A stretch of DNA of 64,000 nucleotides from Streptomyces dysideae (lineage in GTDB: Bacteria; Actinomycetota; Actinomycetes; Streptomycetales; Streptomycetaceae). Of the stretch, positions 26,978-35,764 are shown piece after piece (within the stretch, counting starts at the first letter, position 1; each line of letters begins with the position of its first letter). Location of the stretch: NCBI RefSeq assembly GCF_001514305.1, contig NZ_KQ949108.1, positions 61,775 to 125,774 of the forward strand. Reading direction: 5' to 3'. The notes below the pieces were generated by a model that had not been told where the DNA came from, made no database searches, and saw only the letters and a program-made list of their open reading frames with translations. The position numbers and the translations under genes were made by a program.

Positions 26978-28464
26978 AGCTGGATCCAGGTGGTCTTGAG
27001 CTCGGTGTACTTCTCCAGGGCGTGGCCGGACTTGTCCCGCCCGTTGCCGGACTGCTTCATGCCGCCGAAGGGGACGGTCAGATCGCCCTCCTCGTAGCAG
27101 TTGACCCAGACAGTCCCGGCCTTGAGGGCGCGGGAGACCTGGTGGGCGGTGGAGAGGTCGGAGGTCCACAGGCCGGCGGCGAGACCGTACTCCGTCGCGT
27201 TGGCCAGCCGTACCGCCTCGTCCAGGTCGTCGAAGGCGAGGACGGACAGCACCGGGCCGAAGATCTCCTCGCGGGCCAGCCGCATGCCGGGGTCGACGCC
27301 GTCGAAGACGGTCGGCTCCAGGTAGGTGCCGCCGGTGTCGGTGAGGGTGCGCTCGCCGCCGGTGCGCAGCCGGGCGCCCTCGGCGAGGCCGGTGCCGATG
27401 TGGTCCTGTACGCGGCTCAGGTGGGCCTCGCCGACCAGGGCGCCCATCTCGGTGGCCGGGTCGAGGGGGTCGCCCACGCGCAGTTCACGGGCCCGGCGTA
27501 CGACGGCCTCGGTGACGCGGTCGCCGATGGAGGAGTGCACCAGCAGCCGGGAGGGGGCGGTGCACATCTCGCCCTGGTTGAAGAAGATGCCCCAGGCGGC
27601 GGTGGCGGCGGCCCGTTCCAGGTCGGGGGCGTCGGGGAGGATGATGTTGGGTGATTTGCCGCCCAGTTCGAGCCAGACGCGTTTCAGGTTGGAGTCGGCG
27701 GCGTAGTGCAGGAAGTGCCGGCCGACGGCGGTGGAGCCGGTGAAGGCCAGGACGTCGACGTCGGGGTGGAGCCCGAGGGCCCGCCCGGCGACCGGTCCGT
27801 CGCCGTTGACGACGTTGAGGACGCCCGGCGGCAGCCCGGCCTCGGTGGCGAGGCGTCCGAGCAGGAGGGCGGACAGCGGTGAGTTCTCCGACGGCTTCAG
27901 GACGACCGTGCAGCCGGCCGCGAGCGCGGGGGCGACCTTCCAGCCGGCCAGCGTCAGCGGGAAGTTCCAGGGCACGACCGCGCCGACGACGCCGGCCGGT
28001 TCGCGGGTGACGAGGGCGAGGGTGTCGGGGGCGGTGTGCGGGGACTCGTCGGTGAGCTTGTCGGCGAGCTGGCCGTACCAGCGGAAGGTGGTGATGGCGG
28101 CGCGCAGTTCGATGTCGTACGCGTCGGTGATCGGTTTGCCCATCTCCAGGCTGATGGTCAGCGCGAGTTCCGCGCGCCGCTCTTCGAGCAGGTCGGCGAT
28201 CCGGAGCAGCGCCCGGCCGCGCTCGGCGGGGGCGAGGCGCGGCCAGGGCCCGGCGTCGAAGGCCCGGCGGGCGGCGGCGACGGCCGCGTCCACCTCGGCG
28301 ACGCCGCCGTCGGCGACCCGCGCCAGCACCTGGCCGTCCCGGGGCGAGACGACGGCGTAGCCCGCTCCCCCGCCGGGCTCGTCGGCGCCGTCGATGTGGT
28401 GGGCGCCGGACACCTCCAGGGACTTGGCGCGGCGCAGCCATTCCTCGTGGGTGACGTCGGGCAT
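26974..28464 (-). CDS. Aldehyde dehydrogenase (PuuC/phenylacetaldehyde-type)
   Basis: A 496-aa NAD(P)-dependent aldehyde dehydrogenase. The substrate/cofactor segments are complete: VVPWNFPLTLAGWKVAPALAAG, FTGSTAVGRHF, catalytic Glu in LELGGKSPNIIL, nucleophile Cys in NQGEMCTAPSRLL, and EEIFGPVLSV. It fits gamma-glutamyl-aminoaldehyde or arylacetaldehyde oxidation. ATG 28464 follows GGAGG; upstream in-frame codons overlap the operator and are not used. Operon with the PuuD-like hydrolase; divergent from the amidotransferase gene with an operator between. Confidence 0.93.
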   Translation of the reverse strand: MPDVTHEEWLRRAKSLEVSGAHHIDGADEPGGGAGYAVVSPRDGQVLARVADGGVAEVDAAVAAARRAFDAGPWPRLAPAERGRALLRIADLLEERRAELALTISLEMGKPITDAYDIELRAAITTFRWYGQLADKLTDESPHTAPDTLALVTREPAGVVGAVVPWNFPLTLAGWKVAPALAAGCTVVLKPSENSPLSALLLGRLATEAGLPPGVLNVVNGDGPVAGRALGLHPDVDVLAFTGSTAVGRHFLHYAADSNLKRVWLELGGKSPNIILPDAPDLERAAATAAWGIFFNQGEMCTAPSRLLVHSSIGDRVTEAVVRRARELRVGDPLDPATEMGALVGEAHLSRVQDHIGTGLAEGARLRTGGERTLTDTGGTYLEPTVFDGVDPGMRLAREEIFGPVLSVLAFDDLDEAVRLANATEYGLAAGLWTSDLSTAHQVSRALKAGTVWVNCYEEGDLTVPFGGMKQSGNGRDKSGHALEKYTELKTTWIQL

Positions 28465-28483
28465 ACGAGGCCTCCAGACTGAA

Positions 28484-28499
28484 CATTTGAGTTCAAACG
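28484..28499. promoter_or_regulatory. Island operator site 2 (ALDH / amidotransferase divergent promoter)
   Basis: CATTTGAGTTCAAACG contains the perfect inverted repeat TTTGA-GT-TCAAA. It lies between the divergent starts at 28464 and 28548, so one bound dimer could control both directions. Confidence 0.75.
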
Positions 28500-28547
28500 A
28501 TATGATCGGCATGAGACAACGACAAGGCCCCGGAAGGAGCACCCACC

Positions 28548-29258
28548 GTGCGCGCACTCGTCATCCGGCACGAACACGTCACGGAGCCCGGCCTGGTCGG
28601 CGACCGGCTCGCCGAGCGTGGCTACGACCTCACCACCGTGACGGTCGTGCCTGAGGACCGGCATCACACCCCGGACGTGTCCTTCGACTTCCCGGACGCC
28701 GACGGCTGGGATGTGATCGTGTCGCTCGGCGCGCCCTGGTCGGTGTACGACGAGACGGCGGTCGGCCGCTGGCTGGGCGGCGAGCTGGCACTGCTGCGCG
28801 AGGCGCACCACCTCGGTGTCCCCGTGCTCGGCGTCTGTTTCGGCGCGCAGGCGCTGACGACCGCCCTCGGTGGCTCGGTCGCACCCGCTCCCCAGGCCGA
28901 GATCGGCTGGACCGGGATCGATACGGCCGACCCCTCCCTGGTCGGCTCCGGCCCGTGGTTCCAGTGGCACCACGACCGCTGTGTCCCGCCGCCCGGCGCC
29001 GAGGTGCTGGCCCGGAACTCCGTGTGTGTGCAGGCGTTCCGGCTCGGGCGGAGCCTCGGTGTGCAGTTCCATCCGGAGATCACCACCGCGATGGTGGGCG
29101 GCTGGCTCGATCTCGGCGGTGCGGAGGACTGTGTACGGCACGGGATCGACCCCGACGAACTGCTCGCCCACACCCGGACCATGGAGCCGACGGCCCGAAC
29201 GAACGCCGGCCACCTAGTCGACGGGTTCCTCGACCAGGTGGCCCACGCGGCCTACTGA
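28548..29258 (+). CDS. Class I glutamine amidotransferase-like protein
   Basis: A 236-aa GMP-synthase-type GATase domain protein. Nucleophile Cys is in GVPVLGVCFGAQALTTALGG, and the His-x-Glu pair is in LGVQFHPEITTAM. GTG start with GGAAGGAG upstream. Such stand-alone domains either deamidate glutamine for a partner or cleave gamma-glutamyl bonds. Here, beside a PuuD-like hydrolase and a GS-like ligase, gamma-glutamyl hydrolysis is attractive but inferred. Its 3' end overlaps that of the convergent permease by 7 bp. Confidence 0.9.
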   Translation: MRALVIRHEHVTEPGLVGDRLAERGYDLTTVTVVPEDRHHTPDVSFDFPDADGWDVIVSLGAPWSVYDETAVGRWLGGELALLREAHHLGVPVLGVCFGAQALTTALGGSVAPAPQAEIGWTGIDTADPSLVGSGPWFQWHHDRCVPPPGAEVLARNSVCVQAFRLGRSLGVQFHPEITTAMVGGWLDLGGAEDCVRHGIDPDELLAHTRTMEPTARTNAGHLVDGFLDQVAHAAY

Positions 29259-30703
29259 CGCACCGGCCGTTTCAGCCGGCCCGCGGCGATGCCGAGGACC
29301 AGCACGGCCGGGACGGTCAGTTCGAGCCAGAGGGCAGTCGTCCGGTCGCCGCCGATGAGGGTCGTGAAGTTCTCGAGGATCAGCCAGATGGCACCGGCGA
29401 TCCCGACGGCCCCCAGGAGCGGGGCGATCAGCGTGTTCCAGGGTCGGGTGTCCAGACGCTCCCGCCGGAAGAAGGCGACGACCGAGGCCGACGTCAGGAA
29501 GTACAGGAGCATGATCGACAGCACCGCGACCCCGCTCCCCCACGAGAACAGCGTCAGCACCGGGTCCTTGCCGGCCAGCGCGAACGGCACGACCAGACAG
29601 ACGGCGACGGCGGTCTGTACGCCGCCCGCGGCTCCGGGCGAGTGCCGCCGGTTGATCGCCGACAGCCTGCCCGGCAGCAGCCCCTCGCGGCTGAGCGAGA
29701 ACAGGTAGCGGTTGGCGGAGTTGTGGAAGGCGAGGATGCCGGCGAAGAGGGAGGTGGCCAGCAGGATGGGCAGGACGTCGTTGACCCAGGTGCCGAACTG
29801 GGCGGCGATCGGGGCGAAGACGAACGTGGTCGAGTCGCCGCCCGCCAGCGCCTGCCCGGCCGCCTCGGTCGCCTTGGAGGCGCCGTACGAGGAGATCAGC
29901 ATCCAGGACGCGAAGGCGAAGAAGCCGGTGACCAGCGCGACGGCGGCGTAGGTGGCCCGGGGGACGGTCCGGCGGGGCTCACGCGCCTCCTCGCCGTAGA
30001 TCGCGGTGGCCTCGAAGCCGATCATCGACGCCACGGCGAACATCAGCGCCACACCCGGGGCGCCCTGCAGGGCCGCGCCCGGCGAGAACGTGTCCGCGAA
30101 GCCGAGCCCCTCGGGTCCGCCGCCCTTGGCGAGGGTGACGACCGCGAAGGCGCTCAGGATGCTGAACTCGGCCAGCACGAAGACGGCCAGCACCTTGGCG
30201 CCCATCTCGATGCCCGCGGCTCCCAGCACCTGGACGATCACCATGGTGACCAGGGCACACACCCACCAGGGCGCGTCGAACCCGGTGTAGTGCGCGAGCA
30301 GGCCGCTCACGGTCGCCCCGTACAGCCCGTACATCGCGGCCTGGATCGCGCAGTACGCGAACAGGGCGATCCCGGCGCTGCCGTTGCCGAGGTTCCGGCC
30401 GAGGCCCCTGCCGATGTACCGGTAGAAGGCCCCGGCGTCCACCACATGCCGGCCCATGGCGACGAAGCCGACCGAGAACAGCAGAGTGATCAGACCGGCG
30501 GCGAGATAGGCGGCGGGGGCGCCGGCGCCGTTTCCGATGGCCACCGCGATGGGGACGGCGCCCGCGACGCCGGTCAGGGGCGCCTGGGCGGAGAGGACGA
30601 AGAAGAGGATGCCCAGCACGCCGAGCGAGTTGGGCTTGAGCTTGCCTGCGGTGGGGGCGTCGGGCGCGGTCTGCTTGATGGGGACCGCCGTCTGACTGTC
30701 CAC
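29252..30703 (-). CDS. APC-family amino acid/amine permease
   Basis: A 483-aa membrane transporter with about twelve helices. The first helix region LGVLGILFFVLSAQAPLTGVAGAVPIAV has the broken helix 1 of APC carriers, and later helices include ASMIGFEATAIYGEEAREP, the conserved APC segment. It likely imports the amine substrate of the island using an ion gradient. The start at 30703 (GTG) has AGGTGA upstream; a GTG at 30712 is less likely. Operator site 3 lies 35 bp upstream. Confidence 0.92.
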   Translation of the reverse strand: MDSQTAVPIKQTAPDAPTAGKLKPNSLGVLGILFFVLSAQAPLTGVAGAVPIAVAIGNGAGAPAAYLAAGLITLLFSVGFVAMGRHVVDAGAFYRYIGRGLGRNLGNGSAGIALFAYCAIQAAMYGLYGATVSGLLAHYTGFDAPWWVCALVTMVIVQVLGAAGIEMGAKVLAVFVLAEFSILSAFAVVTLAKGGGPEGLGFADTFSPGAALQGAPGVALMFAVASMIGFEATAIYGEEAREPRRTVPRATYAAVALVTGFFAFASWMLISSYGASKATEAAGQALAGGDSTTFVFAPIAAQFGTWVNDVLPILLATSLFAGILAFHNSANRYLFSLSREGLLPGRLSAINRRHSPGAAGGVQTAVAVCLVVPFALAGKDPVLTLFSWGSGVAVLSIMLLYFLTSASVVAFFRRERLDTRPWNTLIAPLLGAVGIAGAIWLILENFTTLIGGDRTTALWLELTVPAVLVLGIAAGRLKRPVRQ

Positions 30704-30737
30704 TCGGATCACCTGCCAGGGAGGGGAAGGGGGACTT

Positions 30738-30753
30738 CGTTTCAGGCCAAACG
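30738..30753. promoter_or_regulatory. Island operator site 3 (permease promoter)
   Basis: CGTTTCAGGCCAAACG: arms CGTTT/AAACG are perfect. Located directly upstream of the permease. A lone half-site (CCGTTTGACA) follows around 30781. Confidence 0.7.
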
Positions 30754-30872
30754 AGTTGCCTCATAATGGGCTGGAACTATCCGTTTGACAAGGGGTGGCA
30801 CCAAGATTTCCGGGGCCTGGGCCGGGCTCTTACGGGGCTGTCATCGGGGCGTAATACGGCGACGGAAAAGGC

Positions 30873-30893
30873 CCTGGACGACACACGTCCAGG
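30873..30893. terminator. Hairpin after the TetR gene
   Basis: CCTGGAC (30873-30879) pairs with GTCCAGG (30887-30893) across a 7-nt loop, 17 nt after the TetR stop on the minus strand. It separates the long catabolic operon from the permease transcript. The rest of 30754-30909 shows no gene. Confidence 0.65.
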
Positions 30894-30909
30894 ACCCGGA
30901 AACCGCAGG

Positions 30910-31536
30910 TCAGACGCCGTTCTCCGGGCTGTCGTCGCCGTCGGCGTCGAGCAGCCGGAGCAGCCCGCGCAGCTCCTCGACGGCCGCGTCGGTGGTCTCG
31001 GTCTCGCCGAAGACGAGCTGGTGCAGCACGAGGCCGTCCAGGGCAGCGAAGACCAGCCGGGTCAGCGGCTGTCCGGCGTCGTCGGGGAGCATGCGGGACA
31101 GCTCGCGCTCGGTTGCGGCGAAGTAGGTGTCGTAGAGGGCGCGGATCTGCGGCAGCAGCTCGGGGCGGCGCCGGGACTCCAGCAGCAGCTCGTACTGGAA
31201 GGCCTGGGTGTCCGGATCGGCGGTGACCATGTCCGAGAGGCCGACCGAGAAGTCGGCGACCTTGCCGGTGCCGGGTTCCAGCGCGCTGGTGTTCACCGAG
31301 GTGCGGATCGCGTGGGCGAGGGCCTCCTCGATGAGCGCGTCGCGCGAGCCGAAGTGGTGGACGACCAGTCCGTGCGTGGTGCCCGCCTCCTGTGCGACCG
31401 CCCGGTAGGTGAGCTTGCGCAGCCCGCCCCGTGCCACGACCCGCACGGCGGCGTTGAGCAGGGCCTCGCGGCCCTCCCCGTAGTTCATGCGCTTGCGCGG
31501 CTCGCGGCCCTCGGCCCCCTCGGCGGATGCGGTCAT
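30910..31536 (-). CDS. TetR-family transcriptional regulator
   Basis: A 208-aa repressor. The N-terminal HTH is clear (REALLNAAVRVVARGGLRKLTYRAVAQEAGTTHGLVVHHFGSRDALIEEA, recognition helix THGLVVHHF). The ligand domain follows with LLLESRRRPELLPQIRALYDTYFAATERELSRML. It appears to be the last gene of the ferredoxin-to-FAH operon (34 nt after the FAH stop). It may co-regulate the island with MarR; which one binds the shared palindrome is not resolved. Confidence 0.92.
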   Translation of the reverse strand: MTASAEGAEGREPRKRMNYGEGREALLNAAVRVVARGGLRKLTYRAVAQEAGTTHGLVVHHFGSRDALIEEALAHAIRTSVNTSALEPGTGKVADFSVGLSDMVTADPDTQAFQYELLLESRRRPELLPQIRALYDTYFAATERELSRMLPDDAGQPLTRLVFAALDGLVLHQLVFGETETTDAAVEELRGLLRLLDADGDDSPENGV

Positions 31537-31569
31537 GTGCGCGACCCTACCCGCGTCCGGGTGTGTGCT

Positions 31570-32415
31570 TCAGCGCCTGGGCGGGCGGATGCCACGGAAC
31601 TCCCAGTCGCCGCCGAGCGCGGTGGACAGCACCTCCTCCGACTCGGTGGGCTGCGCGCCGACGTCGGTACGGATCGCGGTCGGACCGGTCACGATGTGGT
31701 TGGTGAGCCTGCCGAGACCCTCGGCCTCCACCTCCACGACGTCGCCGGGCCGGACGGGCCGGGAGTTGGCCGGGGTCCCGGACAGGAGCACGTCGCCGGG
31801 GTACAGGGTGATGGTGCGGGCGATGTCGGCGACGAGATAGTGCATGTCCCACTTCATCTCGTCGGTCGAACCGTCCTGGACGACCTCGCCGTTGACGTAC
31901 GTCCGCAGCCGCTTGCCGTGGAAGTCCCAGTCGGTGACCAGGCCCGGGCCGAGCGGGCAGAGGGTGTCGGAGCCCTTCACCCGCAGCATGGAGCCGGCGT
32001 CGGTGTCGCGGAAGTCGTGCAGGCCGTAGTCGTTGGCGACGGTGTAGCCCGCGATGTACTCCCCCGCCTCGCGCTGCGAGATGTTCCGCGCGGTCTTCCC
32101 GATGACGATGGCGACCTCACCCTCGTAGTTGAGCCACTTGCAGCCCTCGGGCCGGACGATCGCGCCCTGGTGGGAGTTGAGGGCGGAGGTCGGCTTGTGG
32201 AAGTAGGTCGGGGCATCCGGGAGTTCGATCCGGAACTCGTCGACACGGCTGCGGTGGTTGAGGTGGACGGCGATCACCTTGGAGGGAACCACCGGAGGCA
32301 GATGCCGGGCGTCCTCGATCTTGACGCGGCGGCCGTCTCCGGCGACGAGTTCGTCGCCGTCCCGGACGGTTTCGACGACGGCGCCGTCGAGGAGGATGCG
32401 GCGGTACTCAGGCAT
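31570..32415 (-). CDS. Fumarylacetoacetate hydrolase family protein (HpaG-like)
   Basis: A 281-aa FAH-superfamily enzyme. Metal-binding features are present: KVIAVHLNHRSRVDEF, YFHKPTSALNSHQGAIVRP, LNYEGEVAIVIGK (the E-x-E pair), and GDVLLSGTPANSRPVRPGDVVEVEAEGLG. In homoprotocatechuate degradation the FAH member HpaG isomerises and decarboxylates the ring-cleavage product after dehydrogenation. Its ATG overlaps the dioxygenase stop by 8 nt, so the two are coupled. Role assigned from context. Confidence 0.9.
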   Translation of the reverse strand: MPEYRRILLDGAVVETVRDGDELVAGDGRRVKIEDARHLPPVVPSKVIAVHLNHRSRVDEFRIELPDAPTYFHKPTSALNSHQGAIVRPEGCKWLNYEGEVAIVIGKTARNISQREAGEYIAGYTVANDYGLHDFRDTDAGSMLRVKGSDTLCPLGPGLVTDWDFHGKRLRTYVNGEVVQDGSTDEMKWDMHYLVADIARTITLYPGDVLLSGTPANSRPVRPGDVVEVEAEGLGRLTNHIVTGPTAIRTDVGAQPTESEEVLSTALGGDWEFRGIRPPRR

Positions 32416-33337
32416 GGGCGGGCTCCTGTACGGGGTTGAGGGGTGCGGTCCAGCCGTCGGCGGGCCGGTCGAACCACAGGTGCACCTGACCGGTGCCGAT
32501 GGAGTTCTCGTACTCGCCGTACTGCCGGGCCTTGGCGACGCAGGCCTGTTCGCCGAGGGCACCGGCCATCATCAGGTAGTGGAAGAACTTCGCCTCGGGC
32601 TTGTACGTCCAGAACTCGTCCATGGTGTCGAGGACCTTGTCGTGGCGGCCTTCCTTGAACCAGGCGATGCGCTCCTGATCGGCCTCGCGGGCCTCCGGCG
32701 TGAAGATGTGCGCCGGGTCGCTGGCCTCGTGGTCACGCAGTTCGCGCAGGGGCCAGAAGGTGTGCGAGAGCGCCCCGGAGGCGATGAGCAGGACCCGGCG
32801 CCCCGGGGTGGCGGCGATACCGTCGGCCAGGGCCCGCCCGAGCCGCAGATGGTCCTCCATGTCACCGGTCTGGCAGACACCGATGGTGACCCACCGCTTG
32901 TCCGGCAGGCCCTCGCCGAGGAACTTCCAGAGATTGATGGTGGCGTAGTAGATCGGCAGGTAGTCGTCGTCGATCGCGGTGATCCAGGTGCCGTGCTTGT
33001 CGGCGAACTTCTCCACGTTGCGGGCGAGTTCGGGGTCACCCGGGAAGTCGTACGGCATCCGGCACATACCGCGCGGCAGTTCCTCGGAGGTGAACAGACC
33101 GGCGCGGCGCTGCTGGGCGGCGACGACGAACTCGACGGTCGTGGCCCAGTGGGAGTCGAGGACGACGACGGTGTCGTATTCGTTGGCGGCATCGCGCTCG
33201 AAGACGTCCTTCCGGAGCTGCTGGAGCCCGGTGACCAGGGTGATCTCCTTGCCCTCGTTGAGGTCGAGCCGGTCGGCGTCGGGCAGCACGATGGTGGGGA
33301 CATGGGCGAGCAGCCCCGCCCCGACGATCTCACCCAT
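32408..33337 (-). CDS. Homoprotocatechuate 2,3-dioxygenase-like LigB-family extradiol enzyme
   Basis: A 309-aa protein of the LigB/class III extradiol dioxygenase family (3,4-dihydroxyphenylacetate 2,3-dioxygenase type). The N-terminal ligand region reads AGLLAHVPTIVLPD, followed by VVVLDSHWATTVEFVV and IDDDYLPIYYATINLWKFL, with IASGALSHTFWPLRE near the catalytic histidine. It should open a catechol ring with a two-carbon side chain using Fe(II). Start ATG 33337 overlaps the ALDH stop by 8 nt. Substrate inferred from family and neighbours. Confidence 0.88.
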   Translation of the reverse strand: MGEIVGAGLLAHVPTIVLPDADRLDLNEGKEITLVTGLQQLRKDVFERDAANEYDTVVVLDSHWATTVEFVVAAQQRRAGLFTSEELPRGMCRMPYDFPGDPELARNVEKFADKHGTWITAIDDDYLPIYYATINLWKFLGEGLPDKRWVTIGVCQTGDMEDHLRLGRALADGIAATPGRRVLLIASGALSHTFWPLRELRDHEASDPAHIFTPEAREADQERIAWFKEGRHDKVLDTMDEFWTYKPEAKFFHYLMMAGALGEQACVAKARQYGEYENSIGTGQVHLWFDRPADGWTAPLNPVQEPAHA

Positions 33338-34817
33338 GGTCCGTCCATCCCTTCGGCGCGGTCACCGTGTTCTTCAGGTCGCAGTAGAAGTCGAAGCTCC
33401 AGGTACCGCCCTCGCGGCCGACCCCGGACTGCCGGGAGCCGCCGAAGGGTGCCTGGAGGTCGCGTACGAAGAAGCAGTTGACCCAGACGGTGCCGGCCAC
33501 GAGCCGGGCACCGACCCGGTCGGCGCGCGCCTGGTCGCCGGTCGCGACGGTGGCGGCGAGCCCGAACCGGGTGTCGTTGGCGAGCCGGACCGCCTCGTCC
33601 TCGTCGGCGAAGGTCTGGAGGGTGAGGACCGGCCCGAAGACCTCCTCCTGGACGATCTCCGAGTCCTGGGCCACGTCGGTGAGGAGGGTCGGCGCGTAGT
33701 ACTGCCCGTCGCTGCGGTGCCCGCCGATGACCGCACGGGCCCCGGCCGCGACAGCCCGCTGCACGAAGCCGTCGATCTTCTCCAGCTGGCGGGGGTGGAT
33801 GTTGGGCCCGACGTCGGTGGCCGCGTCCCGCGGGTCGCCCTGCGTGAGCCGTGCGGCCTTCTCCGTGAACCGGCGCGTGAACTCCTCGGCGACCGGCTCC
33901 TCGACGAGGATGCGGGTGGCGGCGAGACAGACCTGACCGGCGTTGTCGTACTGCTCCACCGCGAGGTCGACGGCCAGCTCCAGATCGGCGTCCGCGAACA
34001 CCAACAGCGGTGACTTGCCGCCGAGCTCGAGACTGAGCGGGGTGAGGTTGGCGGCGGCCGACGCGGCGATGCGCTGAGCGGTCGGCACCGATCCCGTGAA
34101 GCTGATCCGGCGTACATCCGGGTGCGAGGTGAGGGCGTCGCCGATCTCGGCGCCGTACCCCTGGACGACGTTCAGCACCCCGGCGGGCAGCCCGGCCTCG
34201 GCGGCGATGTCGGCGAGCAGGGAGGCGGTGAGCGGGGACCACTCGGCGGGCTTGAGGACCACGGTGTCACCGGCGGCGAGGGCCGGTGCGACCTTCCAGG
34301 TGGCCAGCATGAGCGGGGCGTTCCACGGCGTGATCAGCACACAGGGGCCGGCCGGGTCCCATGAGACGTGGTTGGTGTGGCCGCGCCCGGCGGCGGAGCC
34401 GCCTGATGGAAAGGTGTCGAAGTCGTCGTGGTCCAGGGACAGCAACCAGTCGGCGAAGAAACGGAAGTTGTGGGCGACGCGGGGCATGACACCACGACGG
34501 TGGGAGCGAAGAAGGGCACCGTTGTCGGTGGTCTCGACGATGGCCAGCTCTTCGAGCCGCTTCTCCACACCATCAGCGATGGCGTGGAGGATGCGGGCAC
34601 GTTCGGCACGTGGGGTGGCGGCCCAGGCGGGAAAGGCGGCCTTGGCGGCGGCGACGGCAGAGGCGGCCTCCTTCGGCGTACCTCGGGAGATCTCACCGAG
34701 GGTGGTGCCGTCGATGGGCGAGACGTCGGGGAAGGTGCCGGAGGAGGCGACGCGCCGGCCGCCGATCCAGTGCCGGGTGTCGACGGAAACACCGCCAACA
34801 GCGATCTTGTCAGCCAT
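33330..34817 (-). CDS. Aldehyde dehydrogenase (HpaE-like semialdehyde dehydrogenase)
   Basis: A 495-aa aldehyde dehydrogenase with VLITPWNAPLMLATWKVAPALAAG, FTGSVPTAQRI, catalytic Glu in LELGGKSPLLVF, nucleophile Cys in NAGQVCLAATRIL, and EEVFGPVLTLQTF. Placed directly before the extradiol dioxygenase, it most likely oxidises 5-carboxymethyl-2-hydroxymuconate semialdehyde (HpaE role). GGAG precedes ATG 34817. A half-site of the island palindrome (GTTGAAACGA, 34831-34840) lies just upstream but is not counted as an operator. Confidence 0.92.
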   Translation of the reverse strand: MADKIAVGGVSVDTRHWIGGRRVASSGTFPDVSPIDGTTLGEISRGTPKEAASAVAAAKAAFPAWAATPRAERARILHAIADGVEKRLEELAIVETTDNGALLRSHRRGVMPRVAHNFRFFADWLLSLDHDDFDTFPSGGSAAGRGHTNHVSWDPAGPCVLITPWNAPLMLATWKVAPALAAGDTVVLKPAEWSPLTASLLADIAAEAGLPAGVLNVVQGYGAEIGDALTSHPDVRRISFTGSVPTAQRIAASAAANLTPLSLELGGKSPLLVFADADLELAVDLAVEQYDNAGQVCLAATRILVEEPVAEEFTRRFTEKAARLTQGDPRDAATDVGPNIHPRQLEKIDGFVQRAVAAGARAVIGGHRSDGQYYAPTLLTDVAQDSEIVQEEVFGPVLTLQTFADEDEAVRLANDTRFGLAATVATGDQARADRVGARLVAGTVWVNCFFVRDLQAPFGGSRQSGVGREGGTWSFDFYCDLKNTVTAPKGWTDHG

Positions 34818-34941
34818 GAGAAGGGCTCCAGTTGAAACGAAGGGGTAGATCACTCACCTGAGGGGCGCGGGGCTGTATCGACATGCGGCTCCGCCGTGTG
34901 GGCGCGACCAGCCACAACGGACCCGCAGGCACCCACCGGCA

Positions 34942-35754
34942 TCACCCGGCAGACGCTCCGGACGTCCCGGACTCCAGCAGCCGCCCCCCGTCCCAGACGA
35001 CCCCCACCTGCCGGTAATACGCAGCAATCGGCTCCCGGACCTCCAGCCGAGCCAACTCCTCAGTAGGCGCCTCAAACAGCTCCAACTCGGCATCCCCAAC
35101 CCACGGTTGACCGCCCTCGAAGGAGTCCGCCCCCGACTCGATCAGCTCATCAAGAGCGAGCCCCTTCCCCTTCTCGATCGACGGCAGCCAGCGATGGTGA
35201 ACCATCGGATGCCCGTTGACGAACCCGTTGGTCTCGGACGGCTCCCGCAGGGTGACCACGACCTGGGACAACCGCCGATCCGCCGCCGCCAGCGTCGCCC
35301 CGAACCGCGCCCCCGCCTCGATCCGCGGAGCGGGCCCATAAGGATGCGGCCGCGTCTGATGAATGGACCCGAGCTTCTTCGGATACCCCTGATGCAGCCC
35401 CCGCGCGATGGCGAAGTCCTTGTCCACCCAGATGTACACGCACCGCGAGTACGTCCGCCCCTCGTACTTGCACCGGACGACCGCGAAGGCCTCCTTGTAC
35501 TGGGACAGCACAGGATCGAGCAGCTCGCTCCCCGCCCCCGAGCACGACTGCCAGTCGGCCCAGATGAGAGCGACCGCACCGGGATCCTCGTCGGCCAACT
35601 CCAGCGGCTCGGGCAGCAGTTCCCGCACCCGCGAGGGATCCGTGCGGTACTCGACGGTCAGCAGATCACCGGAGTAACGCCACGGCGGCGACGGAATCAG
35701 CGACGAGGCACCGCTCGCCGTCTTGGGATGGAAGTAACCACGAACACCGGCCAC
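34942..35754 (-). CDS. Acetoacetate decarboxylase-like protein
   Basis: A 270-aa member of the acetoacetate decarboxylase superfamily. The Schiff-base lysine region is visible as HQGYPKKLGSIHQTRP (GYPKKL), with the upstream PWRYSGDLLTVEYRTDP stretch. True decarboxylases use this lysine; other members are hydratase-aldolases. In this operon it may act on a keto-acid from ring cleavage, replacing HpaH or HpaI, which are not seen (inference). Start GTG 35754 has AAGGAG upstream, 10 nt after the reductase stop. Confidence 0.88.
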   Translation of the reverse strand: MAGVRGYFHPKTASGASSLIPSPPWRYSGDLLTVEYRTDPSRVRELLPEPLELADEDPGAVALIWADWQSCSGAGSELLDPVLSQYKEAFAVVRCKYEGRTYSRCVYIWVDKDFAIARGLHQGYPKKLGSIHQTRPHPYGPAPRIEAGARFGATLAAADRRLSQVVVTLREPSETNGFVNGHPMVHHRWLPSIEKGKGLALDELIESGADSFEGGQPWVGDAELELFEAPTEELARLEVREPIAAYYRQVGVVWDGGRLLESGTSGASAG

Positions 35755-35764
35755 TTGAGGCTCC

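Noticed and set aside
34831..34843. GTTGAAACGAAGG as a sixth island operator
   Set aside because: Only a half-site; the second arm is missing and it lies inside an operon.
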